Shown: piece after piece, positions 51,180 to 61,841 of the stretch
Position numbering within the stretch: the stretch's first letter is position 1
Layout: each line of letters begins with the position of its first letter
Source: Candidatus Aphodousia faecipullorum
Lineage (GTDB): Bacteria > Pseudomonadota > Gammaproteobacteria > Burkholderiales > Burkholderiaceae_F
DNA length: 64,000 nt
Reading direction: 5' to 3'
Assembly (NCBI GenBank): GCA_018714205.1
Contig: DVNR01000053.1
Span: 1 to 64,000 of the forward strand
Notes under the pieces: model-generated
What the model saw: only the letters and a program-made list of their open reading frames with translations
Database searches by the model: none
Told to the model about the DNA's origin: nothing
Position numbers and translations under genes: made by a program

Positions 51180-52115
51180 TTAAGGTGCCTTAGGCCAAAA
51201 TAGAGACTTGACATCCACAGGCCGGGTCATCATTTTCTCTGACAACAAAAAAGCCTGGCTATCTTCCAATGATTTGACATCGTCTGCGGTTAAATCCGCA
51301 TAAAAGTTCGACCAATCAAATAGTTTTTGAGCCTCTTCAAGTGAAATGTGATGCTCTTTTGCCCCCAATGCCACCGCTTCATCCCGATGAGCGAGCGCCC
51401 AGGCCAGCGCCTGTCGATTGACTTTGGCAACTCGGTCGACTAAGTGCGGGTACTGTTGTGCGAAATCGGCACGGGCGGCTAACACAAGATTCGTGCCGAT
51501 CACCCCTTTGGCTTTCACAATCGGTTGATACCCTTCCGCTTGAGCTCTTAGTACGCCACCCGCCGCCACTAATGCCGCATCGGCTCGTCCGCTTAAAAGC
51601 GTCGTCAGCGAAGCGGGTAAATTCATCGAGACAAAATCAATGTCTTTCATCGTCATACCGCTTTGAACCAACGACGCCAAGAGCATGTGATGCAGCACGG
51701 TTCCCTTCGGGCCAACAATACGTTTACCCTTTAAATCAAGAAGATTTTTGGCAACAGAAGGCTTGGCAACAAGAGCGAAGGTCTCATCCGGATGGGCTAC
51801 GCCATCAACAATAACAATCCGATTCCCTGCAGAATTAGCAATCAACAGGGTGCTCGTATTCATGGCAGAGACCATGTCAATTTCCCCAGCGGCCATTCCA
51901 CGCACTTGGTTCAAGCCCGCCTTGATTGGAATCCAATGGATTTGAATGCCCTCTGCCTGAAACTCCTTCTCCAGCAGACGGTGTTCTTTCATCACCATGT
52001 TCTGAATATTAAACGGCGCCTTGACATAAGTTATATTCAGAACTTTCGGATACTCGGCCGCTACTACTGTCATCGAAAAAAGTAACGCCAGAATCGTCAA
52101 ACATTTTTTAATCAT
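51180..52115 (-). CDS. Periplasmic substrate-binding protein (NMT1/SsuA-like)
   Basis: Signal peptide; AAGEIDMVSAMNTSTLLIANSAG, LKGKRIVGPKGTVLHHMLLASLVQSG. Confidence 0.8.
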   Translation of the reverse strand: MIKKCLTILALLFSMTVVAAEYPKVLNITYVKAPFNIQNMVMKEHRLLEKEFQAEGIQIHWIPIKAGLNQVRGMAAGEIDMVSAMNTSTLLIANSAGNRIVIVDGVAHPDETFALVAKPSVAKNLLDLKGKRIVGPKGTVLHHMLLASLVQSGMTMKDIDFVSMNLPASLTTLLSGRADAALVAAGGVLRAQAEGYQPIVKAKGVIGTNLVLAARADFAQQYPHLVDRVAKVNRQALAWALAHRDEAVALGAKEHHISLEEAQKLFDWSNFYADLTADDVKSLEDSQAFLLSEKMMTRPVDVKSLFWPKAP

Positions 52116-53317
52116 TCGTGTCTTACTGCCTCAATCGGATCTAACTGAGCAGCACGACGAGCCGGGAAATACCCAAAAATAATCCCGGTAAGTGCTGCGA
52201 AACCGAAAGCAATCATATTAATCCCAGGATTGAAAATAAAGGGAATGTTCATTAGGTTCGACAAAACGATGGATCCGACAAAAGCGATCAACACTCCAAT
52301 CATTCCTCCCATGGCTCCAAGCACCACGGCTTCGATCAAGAATTGCATCAATACTTCCCGAGCCATCGCACCAATGGCCAACCGCACTCCAATTTCCCGG
52401 GTTCTTTCTGTCACGCTCACCAACATGATATTCATGATGCCAATGCCGCCAACAACCAAACTGACAGCTGCCACAGCCCCCAAAAGCATCGTCATAATTT
52501 CAGTTGTGCTCGAAACTCGCCGAGCAATTTCTTCAGTATCCAAAATCATGAAATTATCTGCATCGGTATCGGACAACGATCGCCTTTCCCTCATCAAACT
52601 TCGGAGACTTTCGGTTATCATCTGTCGATCAATTTGAGAATCCACCGAAATTAAAATCGCGGATACTCGACTATTGCCGGAAACACGCCGCTGGAAGGTC
52701 GTAATCGGCATCACAACCAAATCATCCTGGTCTCCACCAATGGCTGCCTGTCCCTTACTTTCCAACACACCAACAATTCGGCAGGAGAATTTTCCAGTCC
52801 TTAACATCTCTCCAACCGGATTAACCTGACCGAAAATTTCTTTCTGAATAGTTGTACCAATAACACAGACGGCCGCTCCAGATGTTTCTTCCTGCACTTC
52901 AAAATAGCGACCAGCACTTAGTTGGCGATTGTCCAAAATGAAATACTGATTTGAACTCCCGATCACCTGAGTGGACCAGTTGCGTCCCTGAGCAACGACG
53001 GTCATCGTCGTAGACCGTTGCGGCGCCACAGCCCTAATGCCGGCGATTTGATTCGCGATAGCATCGACATCCTCTAACTTAAAGGAAATCGCTCCCGCCG
53101 CACCCCCAGGCCCCATGCGCTGTCCGGGACGAATCATCAATTGATTACTGCCCAAACTTTCGATCTGCTCACGCACAGCTTGCGTGGCGCCGTTACCCAC
53201 AGTCACCATCGTAATGACGGCAGCAACCCCGATGACAATGCCCAACACCGTCAGCAACGAACGCATCGGATTGCGGCGAATCTGTCGAAGAGCCAATAAA
53301 AAGGCATTACCCCACAT
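52112..53317 (-). CDS. MacB-type ABC transporter permease (MacB_PCD/FtsX)
   Basis: NPMRSLLTVLGIVIGVAAVITMVTVGNGA, GGIGIMNIMLVSVTERTREIGVRLAIGA. Confidence 0.92.
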   Translation of the reverse strand: MWGNAFLLALRQIRRNPMRSLLTVLGIVIGVAAVITMVTVGNGATQAVREQIESLGSNQLMIRPGQRMGPGGAAGAISFKLEDVDAIANQIAGIRAVAPQRSTTMTVVAQGRNWSTQVIGSSNQYFILDNRQLSAGRYFEVQEETSGAAVCVIGTTIQKEIFGQVNPVGEMLRTGKFSCRIVGVLESKGQAAIGGDQDDLVVMPITTFQRRVSGNSRVSAILISVDSQIDRQMITESLRSLMRERRSLSDTDADNFMILDTEEIARRVSSTTEIMTMLLGAVAAVSLVVGGIGIMNIMLVSVTERTREIGVRLAIGAMAREVLMQFLIEAVVLGAMGGMIGVLIAFVGSIVLSNLMNIPFIFNPGINMIAFGFAALTGIIFGYFPARRAAQLDPIEAVRHE

Positions 53318-54014
53318 GTGCGGCTCCCTGAGTCAAATCAATGTTACCGTCTCTAAAATGCACAATGCGCTTTGCAAATTGCGCCATATCCGGTTCATGA
53401 GTCACCAAAGCAACGGTGATGCCGTCTTGTTCGTTAAGATCTTTGAGCAACTGCATGATTTCAATGCTTCGCTTTGTGTCCAAACTACCGGTCGGTTCGT
53501 CAGCCAACAAGAGTTGCGGACGCGACACGATGGCTCTAGCAATCGCAACGCGTTGCTGTTGACCACCCGAAAGTTCTCCAGGGGTGTGACTCTCCCAACG
53601 CAAAAGCCCCACCCGATCCAGCGCCTGACGAGCCAGTCGATGACGCTCCTCACGAGCAACTCCACGATATAAAAGGGGCAATTCAACATTTTCCAATGCT
53701 GTCGTGCGAGGTAGAAGGTTAAAACCTTGGAAAATAAACCCAAAATATTTCCTTCGTAAAAGCGCCCGCTCATTTTGAGTCATCATCTCCACATGAACAC
53801 CACGGTAAAGATACTGGCCTGATGTCGGCGTATCAAGCGCTCCAACAATATTCATACATGTGGACTTACCTGATCCCGAAGGGCCCATAACTGCAACGAA
53901 ATCGCCTTCCTCGATTTGGAAATCAACTCCCTGCAGGGCGTAAAACGCCGCCTCACCATGACCGTAGCGCTTGTGGATGTCAATTAACTGTACAAGGCTT
54001 TGTTTTTGAGCCAT
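53307..54014 (-). CDS. MacB-type ABC transporter ATP-binding protein
   Basis: GPSGSGKSTCMNIVGALD, LSGGQQQRVAIARAIVSRPQLLLADEPTGSLD. Confidence 0.94.
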   Translation of the reverse strand: MAQKQSLVQLIDIHKRYGHGEAAFYALQGVDFQIEEGDFVAVMGPSGSGKSTCMNIVGALDTPTSGQYLYRGVHVEMMTQNERALLRRKYFGFIFQGFNLLPRTTALENVELPLLYRGVAREERHRLARQALDRVGLLRWESHTPGELSGGQQQRVAIARAIVSRPQLLLADEPTGSLDTKRSIEIMQLLKDLNEQDGITVALVTHEPDMAQFAKRIVHFRDGNIDLTQGAAHVG

Positions 54015-54024
54015 TTGACACTCC

Positions 54025-55302
54025 CTACGAACCAGACTTTAACTGGCTCGTAATCACCAAGTCGCCCTCTTTCAGATCACCAGAAATGACCTCGGTTTTT
54101 GTTCCGTCACTCGCCCCGGTGATAATCGAAAGTTGTTGCGCATTGTTACCACGCAATACCCAAACGGTGCTTTGCCTTTGCGTCGCAGCCCCTCCGACAT
54201 CTGTGGACTTTTTGTTATTGCCACTGTGAGGCGGCCCCATCATCAAGCTACTTACCGCACTCGAGCCGACTGACACACTAGGCACAAACCGCAAGGCCGT
54301 GTTAGGCACTAACAGCACATCGTTACGACTTTCAGTCACAATGCGCGCCGTCGCTGTCATACCAGGCCGTAATAACAGGTCATTATTAGCGACCGTCAAA
54401 TAAGCGGTGTAAGTCACCACATTCGTCGATTCTTCAGTCTCTTCCGGTCCATAAGCGACTTTCGTCAGTGTCGCCGGGAAATTTTTATTTGGATAGGCAC
54501 TCACGGTGAACGTCGCTTTTTGACCGGGCTTGACCATGCTGACATCAGCCTCGTCAACATCGATTTCCAACTCCAGCGTTCTTAGGTCGCTTGCAATAGT
54601 CAATAGCTCCACGGCCTGCAAAGAGGCGGCCACTGCGTAACCCGGCTCAACCGAGCGAGAAAGGACCACACCATCAATTGGAGATGAAATGTAGGCTTTT
54701 GTTAAATCGGTATTCGCCGTCTCAAGTTCAGCTTCCGCGTTTTGGATTTGTGCCTTAGCCGTTTCTACAGAAGCCTCGGCACGCGCCACAACAGCGGCTT
54801 GTTCATCAATTTCAGTCTGGGCAGGCGTTTTCCCTCCAGAAAGCTTTCTTACATTAAGCAAGCGCTTATATTTCGCGTTAGCCTCCACTAACGTGGCTTC
54901 TGCCTCTTTTTTTGTTGCCTGCGCGCTCGCCAGCGCCGCCTTCGCTTTTAAAACGGTCGCCTGCAAATTAGCCGTGTCCAATTCAATAAGCACTTGGCCA
55001 CGCTTAATCGTGTCATTTACATCAACCAACACATTCTCAACAATGCCAGACAGCTCCGAGCCAATAGTGACCTCACGTTCTGCTTCGAGCGTGCCGTTTG
55101 CCGTTACATTGACAACTAAATTGCCCTTTGAAACCGACTCCGTTAAGTAGCGAGGTCCCGCGTCTTTAGACCCCATCCACCAAGAAAAGGCCGAAATAAT
55201 GGCAACGGTCACCACACCGGCAACGATCTTTTTCTTCGTTGACCAAGTTTTCGGTTGATCCTCTCCCAACAAATTTTTAATCGCTTCTTTTTCGTTTGCC
55301 AT
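54025..55302 (-). CDS. MacA-type periplasmic adaptor (membrane fusion) protein
   Basis: VTIGSELSGIVENVLVDVNDTIKRGQVLIELD; start trimmed to MANEKEAIK. Confidence 0.9.
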   Translation of the reverse strand: MANEKEAIKNLLGEDQPKTWSTKKKIVAGVVTVAIISAFSWWMGSKDAGPRYLTESVSKGNLVVNVTANGTLEAEREVTIGSELSGIVENVLVDVNDTIKRGQVLIELDTANLQATVLKAKAALASAQATKKEAEATLVEANAKYKRLLNVRKLSGGKTPAQTEIDEQAAVVARAEASVETAKAQIQNAEAELETANTDLTKAYISSPIDGVVLSRSVEPGYAVAASLQAVELLTIASDLRTLELEIDVDEADVSMVKPGQKATFTVSAYPNKNFPATLTKVAYGPEETEESTNVVTYTAYLTVANNDLLLRPGMTATARIVTESRNDVLLVPNTALRFVPSVSVGSSAVSSLMMGPPHSGNNKKSTDVGGAATQRQSTVWVLRGNNAQQLSIITGASDGTKTEVISGDLKEGDLVITSQLKSGS

Positions 55303-55306
55303 GAAC

Positions 55307-56713
55307 TTATTTCCTTTCTTGCTTGTCAGGCGGCATCCAACCGCCACCAAGTGCCCGGTACAAGTCAATGTGAGCGATTGCCCAATCTGCCCAGTTACTT
55401 GCCTCACTGTCTTGTGCGTCTAACAGTGAACGTTGCGTTGTTAATACTGTTTGGTAATCTTCCAAACCGCTGGAATACTGCTGTAGAGCGAGTTGCGCCG
55501 CCAACTGACTGCTTTGCGTTGCCTTGCGAAGCGATGCCTTTTTAGCAGCACTGGCTCGAATACCCGAAAGCGCATTCTCTGTCTCTTCCAAGGCACCAAC
55601 TAAAGTGGCCGTGTAGTCGGCCTGAGCCCGATCCAAATTAGCCTTTTGTGTTTCCGTCGCTTCTATCGCATCACCCCAGTTAAGAAAAGGCATCGAAAGG
55701 GCTCCGACCAAAGCGCCGATTCCTGACCCACTGCTTCCCAAGGCGCCGACCGTTGCCGCAGCGGTACCGATAGTCCCCGTTAGCGACAAGCTCGGTAGAA
55801 AATCCGCCTGCGCGACACGAACATTTTCCATGGCAGCCCTAACGTTCTCTTTTGCCGCCTGCACATCAGGGCGTAAAGACAAAACATCCGCAGGAATGGC
55901 AACTGCAATGTTTTCCGGAGGCAACGGAATAGGTCCCTGAGGTAGGGACTGGATATTTGCCAATGGCAGAACGGTCAGGCGTGACAGCGCCGTTTGATAC
56001 TGCAAGATATTGTGATGAGTGGTTGCAATGGATGCCCTCGCGTTTTCGTATTGAGCAATTGCTTGTTCATAGTCAGTAGCCGAAACGAGTCCAGCCTCGT
56101 AACGCCATTGTGTTAAATCCATTGCTTCTTTGTAGGATTTTTCACTTTGCAAAGCAATTTGCATGCGAGTTTGCGCCAGGCGCAATTGCACATAAGTCAG
56201 TGCCACCTCGCTGGTCATCGCGCTTTTTGTATCTTCCAAAGTTAGCTCTGACGCATGAGCACTGGCCTGAGCGGCACGTCTTGCCGACACATCGCGTCCG
56301 CCAAAACTAAAGGTCCAACTCGCAGAAGCGTCTGCGCCGAAGCTCTCGCTGGAAGAGCCGTTCTGGCGATTGCGGCTGGCATCCGCTCCCAAATTTGCTG
56401 TTGGAAACAATGAAGCGGTTGCCCCGCTTAGTGCAGCCATCGCTGAGCGCAAGTTGGCCTGGGCGGTTGCAATGTCCGTGTTGTTATCCAACGTCTTGCT
56501 GATAAGCTCATTTAAGGTCTCATCACCCCAGCTTGCCCACCATTCTTTTGGTGCGACCCGAAGAGCCTGCTCTTGCGGCACCCCTTCGCCTTGACTCCAT
56601 TGTTCAGGAATCACTGACCTTTGCTGCGAACTCATCTCAACCGGCGCAACAGCGCAACCACTTAAAACGCTTGTCGACAGCGCGAACAATAAGGAAAATT
56701 TAATTGTTTTCAT
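55307..56713 (-). CDS. TolC-family outer membrane efflux lipoprotein (NodT-type)
   Basis: Lipobox LSGCAVAP; two OEP repeats; SLRPDVQAAKENVRAA. Confidence 0.92.
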   Translation of the reverse strand: MKTIKFSLLFALSTSVLSGCAVAPVEMSSQQRSVIPEQWSQGEGVPQEQALRVAPKEWWASWGDETLNELISKTLDNNTDIATAQANLRSAMAALSGATASLFPTANLGADASRNRQNGSSSESFGADASASWTFSFGGRDVSARRAAQASAHASELTLEDTKSAMTSEVALTYVQLRLAQTRMQIALQSEKSYKEAMDLTQWRYEAGLVSATDYEQAIAQYENARASIATTHHNILQYQTALSRLTVLPLANIQSLPQGPIPLPPENIAVAIPADVLSLRPDVQAAKENVRAAMENVRVAQADFLPSLSLTGTIGTAAATVGALGSSGSGIGALVGALSMPFLNWGDAIEATETQKANLDRAQADYTATLVGALEETENALSGIRASAAKKASLRKATQSSQLAAQLALQQYSSGLEDYQTVLTTQRSLLDAQDSEASNWADWAIAHIDLYRALGGGWMPPDKQERK

Positions 56714-56895
56714 TCGTCACAATAGAAATCATTCTCAATATAAGTTTGCACGAATTTAATGTAAAACTCTCCATCCAAAAAGTACAAAATTGAAACATAA
56801 TCAACGTCTAATACTCTATTGAGCTTAGTCCGTGAGTTTTTTTTAGAATCCCTGTATTATTCGGTTTCATTTAAATTTTCCATTAATCGGCGCCT

Positions 56896-57579
56896 ATGCA
56901 GCCAAAAATTCTTCTCGTTCATCACGATAGCGTCTTCGAAGCCTTACTCGCAGATTTTTTAATTTTCTGTGCTTACGATGTGCGAGCGGTCTACTCATTA
57001 AGCGACGCCATTCTGTGCTGCAAACAGTCGAGTTTTGAAATCGCAGTCATTGACTTATCTAACGCCAACGACTGCGCGCTTATCAATGCCCTCTCGGGCG
57101 AATATCCGGATATGGCCGTCCTTGCGCTAGTGTCGGCAGATATCGACGAAAAAATTTTGCACCGATGCGCGCTGCCTAAAGAACAATGCCTGCATTTACC
57201 AACCCCACTGGTTGACATTCTGACTCAAATTAAAGAATTGGCACAAAACCGTGAACGGAAACGGCTACAAGCGCTTGAGCCAATTAAAGTGGGACCGCTT
57301 GTTATCGACGAACAGCATAATTCGGCCAGCATCAACGGGGCTCATATCAATCTGACAGGAACGGAGTTTTCACTTTTAAAGCTCCTCGCCAAACACGCTG
57401 GCAAACCAGTTTCCAAGGCCGTCATTTATCCTGAAGTGTTAGGCCGCCCCCACGGTCAATATGACAGGGCCATTGATGTTCATATCTCTAGCGTTCGCCA
57501 TAAGCTGTCAGACTTTGCCGGAGACAGCCTCCGTATAGAGAGTGTTCGAGGCGTCGGCTACCGCCTCACCACTGTTTAA
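56896..57579 (+). CDS. OmpR/PhoB-type response regulator with atypical receiver
   Basis: C-terminal INLTGTEFSLLKLLAKHAGKPVSKAVIYPEVLGR..DRAIDVHISSVRHKLSD..IESVRGVGYRL wHTH; weak receiver. Confidence 0.85.
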   Translation: MQPKILLVHHDSVFEALLADFLIFCAYDVRAVYSLSDAILCCKQSSFEIAVIDLSNANDCALINALSGEYPDMAVLALVSADIDEKILHRCALPKEQCLHLPTPLVDILTQIKELAQNRERKRLQALEPIKVGPLVIDEQHNSASINGAHINLTGTEFSLLKLLAKHAGKPVSKAVIYPEVLGRPHGQYDRAIDVHISSVRHKLSDFAGDSLRIESVRGVGYRLTTV

Positions 57580-57758
57580 ATTCTTCCATTAAGCCTCTTT
57601 ACTCAAACTTGAACTTAGGGTTTCTCGGCGGTATCTGCTAATTTCTACCTTTTACACGACGTTAGTCAAATCTCGAAATTTTCTTTTCCCCGTCGGCCAA
57701 TAAAAGGCGCACAATAAGAAAAGTGACTATTCATTGTTTACCGATTAGGGGGATCATT

Positions 57759-59810
57759 ATGAGTCAATATCCTGTAGAGAATCTTCGTACTGTAGCCTTG
57801 GTGGGTCACGGTTCCACGGGAAAAACCACTTTGATGGAAGCTCTTTTATACCGTAATGGCGTCATCAGTGAAGTCGGGTCGGTCGAAAAGGGCAACACGG
57901 TGGGTGACTTTGATCCCATGGAAAAAGAAGTGCAACACTCTTTGCGCACTACAGTGGCCCACCTCAATGCTCAAAAAGATGACGGCACGCCAGTACGCAT
58001 CTTCTTGTTAGACACTCCGGGGTACCCTGACTGCGTCGGTCAAGCCTTGGGCGCTTTGGACGCCGTTAAAACGGTCTGTGTCGTGGTCGATGCCACCAAG
58101 GGCATTGAATTGATGACTCGACGGATGATGGAGTGGGCTAAAGAGCGCAATCTGTGCAGAATGATCGTCGTCAATAAAATTGATCAGCCCGATGTTGATC
58201 TGATGAAACTGCTTGTTGAGCTGCGTGAAGCATTCGGCAACGAAGTTCTGCCGCTTAACTTACCCAATAAAGACCGCTCTCACGTCATTGACTGTTTCGA
58301 CAATGACAAGGGCGAGGCGAACTTCGCTTCTGTTGAACGAGTTCACCAAGCCTTCGTGGAACGCGTCGTCGAGATGGACGACGAAACCATGGAACGCTAT
58401 CTTGAAGAGGGCGCGGTTGATCCAAAGAGCCTGCACGCGCCGCTAACCAAAGCCTTACGCCTAGGCCATATCATTCCGGTTTGCTACACATCGGCCAAAA
58501 ACTTGATCGGCATGCGTGATTTGATCAAGGTCTTTGTGCGCCATTTACCCAATCCAACAGAAGCAAACGCTCCGCTCTTTTATCGTCCCGATGGTTCCGA
58601 ATACGTCACCATTCCTGACGCTAATCGACCTGTTGTCGCTCATGTTTTCAAGGTGGTTAATGACCCCTACATTGGAAAGATCGGCTTATTCCGTTTGCAT
58701 CAGGGTCGCATCACCAAAGATTCCACCCTGTATGTTGACGATGGCAAAAAGCCATTCAAGATCGGCAAACCAATTATGCTTCAGGGCAAAGAAGGCATAG
58801 AAGTCGATGAAATGAATCCTGGGTACATCGGCGCCGTTGCAAAGGTCGATGATATCGTCTACGGCAGTGTGCTGCATGACGCGTCAATTGACGGCACGAT
58901 TTACATGAAAAAACTCAATTTCCCGAAACCGATGTTCGGATTAGCGGTGAGCCCCGCCCGCCGCGGTGACGAAAGCCGTATGTCAGAAGTGATCGATAAG
59001 ATGGTCAGTGAAGACCCAACCCTCGCGGTAGAGCATGACGCCACCATGAACGAAACGGTTTTGCGTGGCTTGAGCGAACAGCACCTCAAATTAGTTTTGA
59101 AGCGCATGGCCTCTCAATACAAATTGGAAATTCAAACCCGCACGCCACGTATCCCTTATCGTGAAACGATTTCCTCTTCTGCAGAAGGTCATGCTCGTCA
59201 TAAGAAACAAACAGGCGGTGCCGGTCAATTTGGTGAAGTCTACCTTCGCATTGATCCGTTGCCTCGTGGCGCAGGTTTTAAGTTTGTTGACCAAGTCAAG
59301 GGGGGCGCAATTCCCTACAACTTTATTCCAGCGGTCGAAAAAGGCGTTAAAGAAGTCCTGGATCAAGGCTATATCGCTGGTTACCCCATCTATGATGTTC
59401 GCGTGACGGTCTATGATGGCAAGTATCACCCTGTTGACAGCAAAGAAGTTGCTTTCGTTGCCGCCGGTCGGAAAGCCATGTTGGATGCGCTTTCTCGGGC
59501 CAATCCCACCTTGTTGGAGCCGATCGTCCGTATTGAAATCCTTGCCCCCGATGTCTACATGGGTGATATCGCCGGTGACTTAGCCAGTCGGCGCGGTCAA
59601 GTCAGTGGCACAGAAAACCTCACGGGCGGCATGATGCTCATCACTGGACGCGTGCCTCTAACTGGACTAGATGGATACGCCAACCGCTTAAACGCTCTCA
59701 CGCAAGGCGCTGGTAGCTACTCGGTTGAGTTGCAAGCTTATGAACCGGTTCCTGCTTCTGTGCAGGCCGAACTTGCAAGCCACTATCAACGCAAAGCTGA
59801 AGAAGATTAA
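57759..59810 (+). CDS. Elongation factor G-like GTPase (EF-G2-type paralog)
   Basis: VALVGHGSTGKTTLMEALLY, FLLDTPGYPDCVGQ, VVNKID; EF-G domain IV/V regions; start trimmed to MSQYPVENLR. Confidence 0.9.
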   Translation: MSQYPVENLRTVALVGHGSTGKTTLMEALLYRNGVISEVGSVEKGNTVGDFDPMEKEVQHSLRTTVAHLNAQKDDGTPVRIFLLDTPGYPDCVGQALGALDAVKTVCVVVDATKGIELMTRRMMEWAKERNLCRMIVVNKIDQPDVDLMKLLVELREAFGNEVLPLNLPNKDRSHVIDCFDNDKGEANFASVERVHQAFVERVVEMDDETMERYLEEGAVDPKSLHAPLTKALRLGHIIPVCYTSAKNLIGMRDLIKVFVRHLPNPTEANAPLFYRPDGSEYVTIPDANRPVVAHVFKVVNDPYIGKIGLFRLHQGRITKDSTLYVDDGKKPFKIGKPIMLQGKEGIEVDEMNPGYIGAVAKVDDIVYGSVLHDASIDGTIYMKKLNFPKPMFGLAVSPARRGDESRMSEVIDKMVSEDPTLAVEHDATMNETVLRGLSEQHLKLVLKRMASQYKLEIQTRTPRIPYRETISSSAEGHARHKKQTGGAGQFGEVYLRIDPLPRGAGFKFVDQVKGGAIPYNFIPAVEKGVKEVLDQGYIAGYPIYDVRVTVYDGKYHPVDSKEVAFVAAGRKAMLDALSRANPTLLEPIVRIEILAPDVYMGDIAGDLASRRGQVSGTENLTGGMMLITGRVPLTGLDGYANRLNALTQGAGSYSVELQAYEPVPASVQAELASHYQRKAEED

Positions 59811-59837
59811 TCAACAATAACCATTAATCTGCCATCA

Positions 59838-59876
59838 AAGCGGGACGACTGATGAATTCTTGGTCGTCCCGCTTTT
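59838..59876 (+). terminator. Rho-independent terminator
   Basis: AAAGCGGGACGAC..GTCGTCCCGCTTTT hairpin. Confidence 0.7.
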
Positions 59877-59972
59877 GAAAAACATGGGGCATGCCCACAA
59901 AACAGATAGCCTTTCGGCTAAAATACCTCGGTTATTGGGTGGGAGTTATCCCCTATTAAGTTTGGAGCATAT

Positions 59973-61766
59973 ATGCGAACCGAATATGCCGGTCTTATCA
60001 ATGAAAAATTCATTGGTCAAACGGTGACCCTTTATGGTTGGGCTCACCGCCGCCGTGACCACGGTGGTGTTATTTTTATTGACTTGCGTGACCGTGAGGG
60101 TCTCTTGCAAGTCGTCTGCGATCCGGATCGTCCGGACGTATTCGCAACGGCAGAAGCCGTGCGCAACGAATTTTGTTTGAAAGTGGTTGGTCTCGTGCGG
60201 GCTCGTCCTGAAGGCACGCTCAATCCCGATCTCGTTTCCGGTGGTGTTGAAGTTCTCTGCCAAGAATTGGAAATTCTCAATAAGTCTGAAACGCCTCCTT
60301 TCCACTTAGATGACGAGAATCTGTCTGAAACAACACGCTTGACCTATCGTGTACTGGACCTTCGTCGCCCTCAGATGCAACGCAACCTCAAATTACGCTA
60401 CAAGGTTGCTTTAGCGATTCGTAACCACTTAGACAAAGAAGGCTTTATCGACATTGAAACGCCAATGTTGACCCGTAGTACGCCTGAAGGCGCTCGTGAC
60501 TACTTGGTACCAAGTCGCGTCCATGACGGTCATTTCTACGCTCTTCCTCAATCTCCGCAGCTTTTCAAGCAACTGCTGATGGTTGCAGGTTTTGATCGTT
60601 ACTACCAAATCGTCAAATGCTTCCGTGATGAAGATTTACGTGCTGACCGACAACCAGAATTTACTCAGGTTGATATTGAAACTTCGTTCCTGACCGAACA
60701 AGAAATTCGTAACCTGATGGAAAACATGATCCGCGATGTGTTTAAGGAAACCATCAATGTGGACTTGCCAGATCCATATCCGGTAATGACGTGGACTGAA
60801 GCCATGTCTCGTTTCGGTTCGGACAAGCCGGATCTTCGAATCAAAGGCATTGAATTGCGAGAAATCACCGATCAAGTTCGTGATTGCCAATTCAAGGTTT
60901 TCCGTTCCGCGACCGAATTACGTGATGGCAAGGTTGTGGCTATGAATGTGCCGCACGCTGCCAGCATGCCACGATCTGAAATCGATGCCTACACCGAATT
61001 TGTCAAGATTTACGGTGCAAAAGGTTTGGCTTACATCAAAGTTAACGATAAAGCCAAAGGTCGCGAGGGGTTGCAAAGCCCAATCGTGAAGAACTTGTCC
61101 GATGAGTTGCTTCAGCACATTTTGACGGTCACTGGTGCTCAAGATGGCGACGTGATCTTCTTCGGTGCAGATCGCGCCAAGATTGTTTACGACTCGCTGG
61201 GCGCTTTGCGCTTAAAGATTGGTCACAGTGACTTCGGTAAAGAAAACGGTCTTTACGAGGAAGGCTGGAAAGCACTTTGGGTCGTTGACTTCCCGATGTT
61301 CGAGTACGATGATGAAGAACAGCGTTGGGTAGCATGCCATCACCCGTTCACAATGCCCAAGCCCGAACACATTGATCTTTTGAGTACGGACCCGGGTAAG
61401 TGCTTTGCACAAGCTTATGACATGGTGTTAAATGGATGGGAAATCGGTGGTGGTTCCATTCGTATTCACCGCGCAGACATCCAAAGCAAGGTTTTCAGTG
61501 CTTTGAAGATTGGCCCTGAAGAGGCTCGTGCCAAGTTTGGCTTCTTGCTTGACAACTTGCAATACGGCGCGCCTCCGCATGGTGGCATCGCTTTCGGGTT
61601 GGATCGTATCGTCACCATTATGACCGGCGCACCGTCCATTCGAGACGTCATTGCTTTCCCGAAGACACAACGCGCTCAGTGCTTGCTCACGAATGCTCCC
61701 GCTCCTGTTGATGAAAAACAGTTGCGTGAATTGCATATCCGCTTGCGCAATCCCATTAAGGAATAA
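59973..61766 (+). CDS. aspS: Aspartyl-tRNA synthetase
   Basis: 597 aa; [63 protein letters not shown]. Confidence 0.97.
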   Translation: MRTEYAGLINEKFIGQTVTLYGWAHRRRDHGGVIFIDLRDREGLLQVVCDPDRPDVFATAEAVRNEFCLKVVGLVRARPEGTLNPDLVSGGVEVLCQELEILNKSETPPFHLDDENLSETTRLTYRVLDLRRPQMQRNLKLRYKVALAIRNHLDKEGFIDIETPMLTRSTPEGARDYLVPSRVHDGHFYALPQSPQLFKQLLMVAGFDRYYQIVKCFRDEDLRADRQPEFTQVDIETSFLTEQEIRNLMENMIRDVFKETINVDLPDPYPVMTWTEAMSRFGSDKPDLRIKGIELREITDQVRDCQFKVFRSATELRDGKVVAMNVPHAASMPRSEIDAYTEFVKIYGAKGLAYIKVNDKAKGREGLQSPIVKNLSDELLQHILTVTGAQDGDVIFFGADRAKIVYDSLGALRLKIGHSDFGKENGLYEEGWKALWVVDFPMFEYDDEEQRWVACHHPFTMPKPEHIDLLSTDPGKCFAQAYDMVLNGWEIGGGSIRIHRADIQSKVFSALKIGPEEARAKFGFLLDNLQYGAPPHGGIAFGLDRIVTIMTGAPSIRDVIAFPKTQRAQCLLTNAPAPVDEKQLRELHIRLRNPIKE

Positions 61767-61784
61767 TCAAAATCCTTGATTAAA

Positions 61785-61818
61785 ATGGCCGGTAACCAAT
61801 GCGGTGCCGGCCATTTTT
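61785..61818. terminator. Intrinsic terminator after aspS
   Basis: TGGCCGG..CCGGCCA followed by TTTTTA. Confidence 0.65.
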
Positions 61819-61841
61819 ATTTATCAACAAAAAGCGATTCA

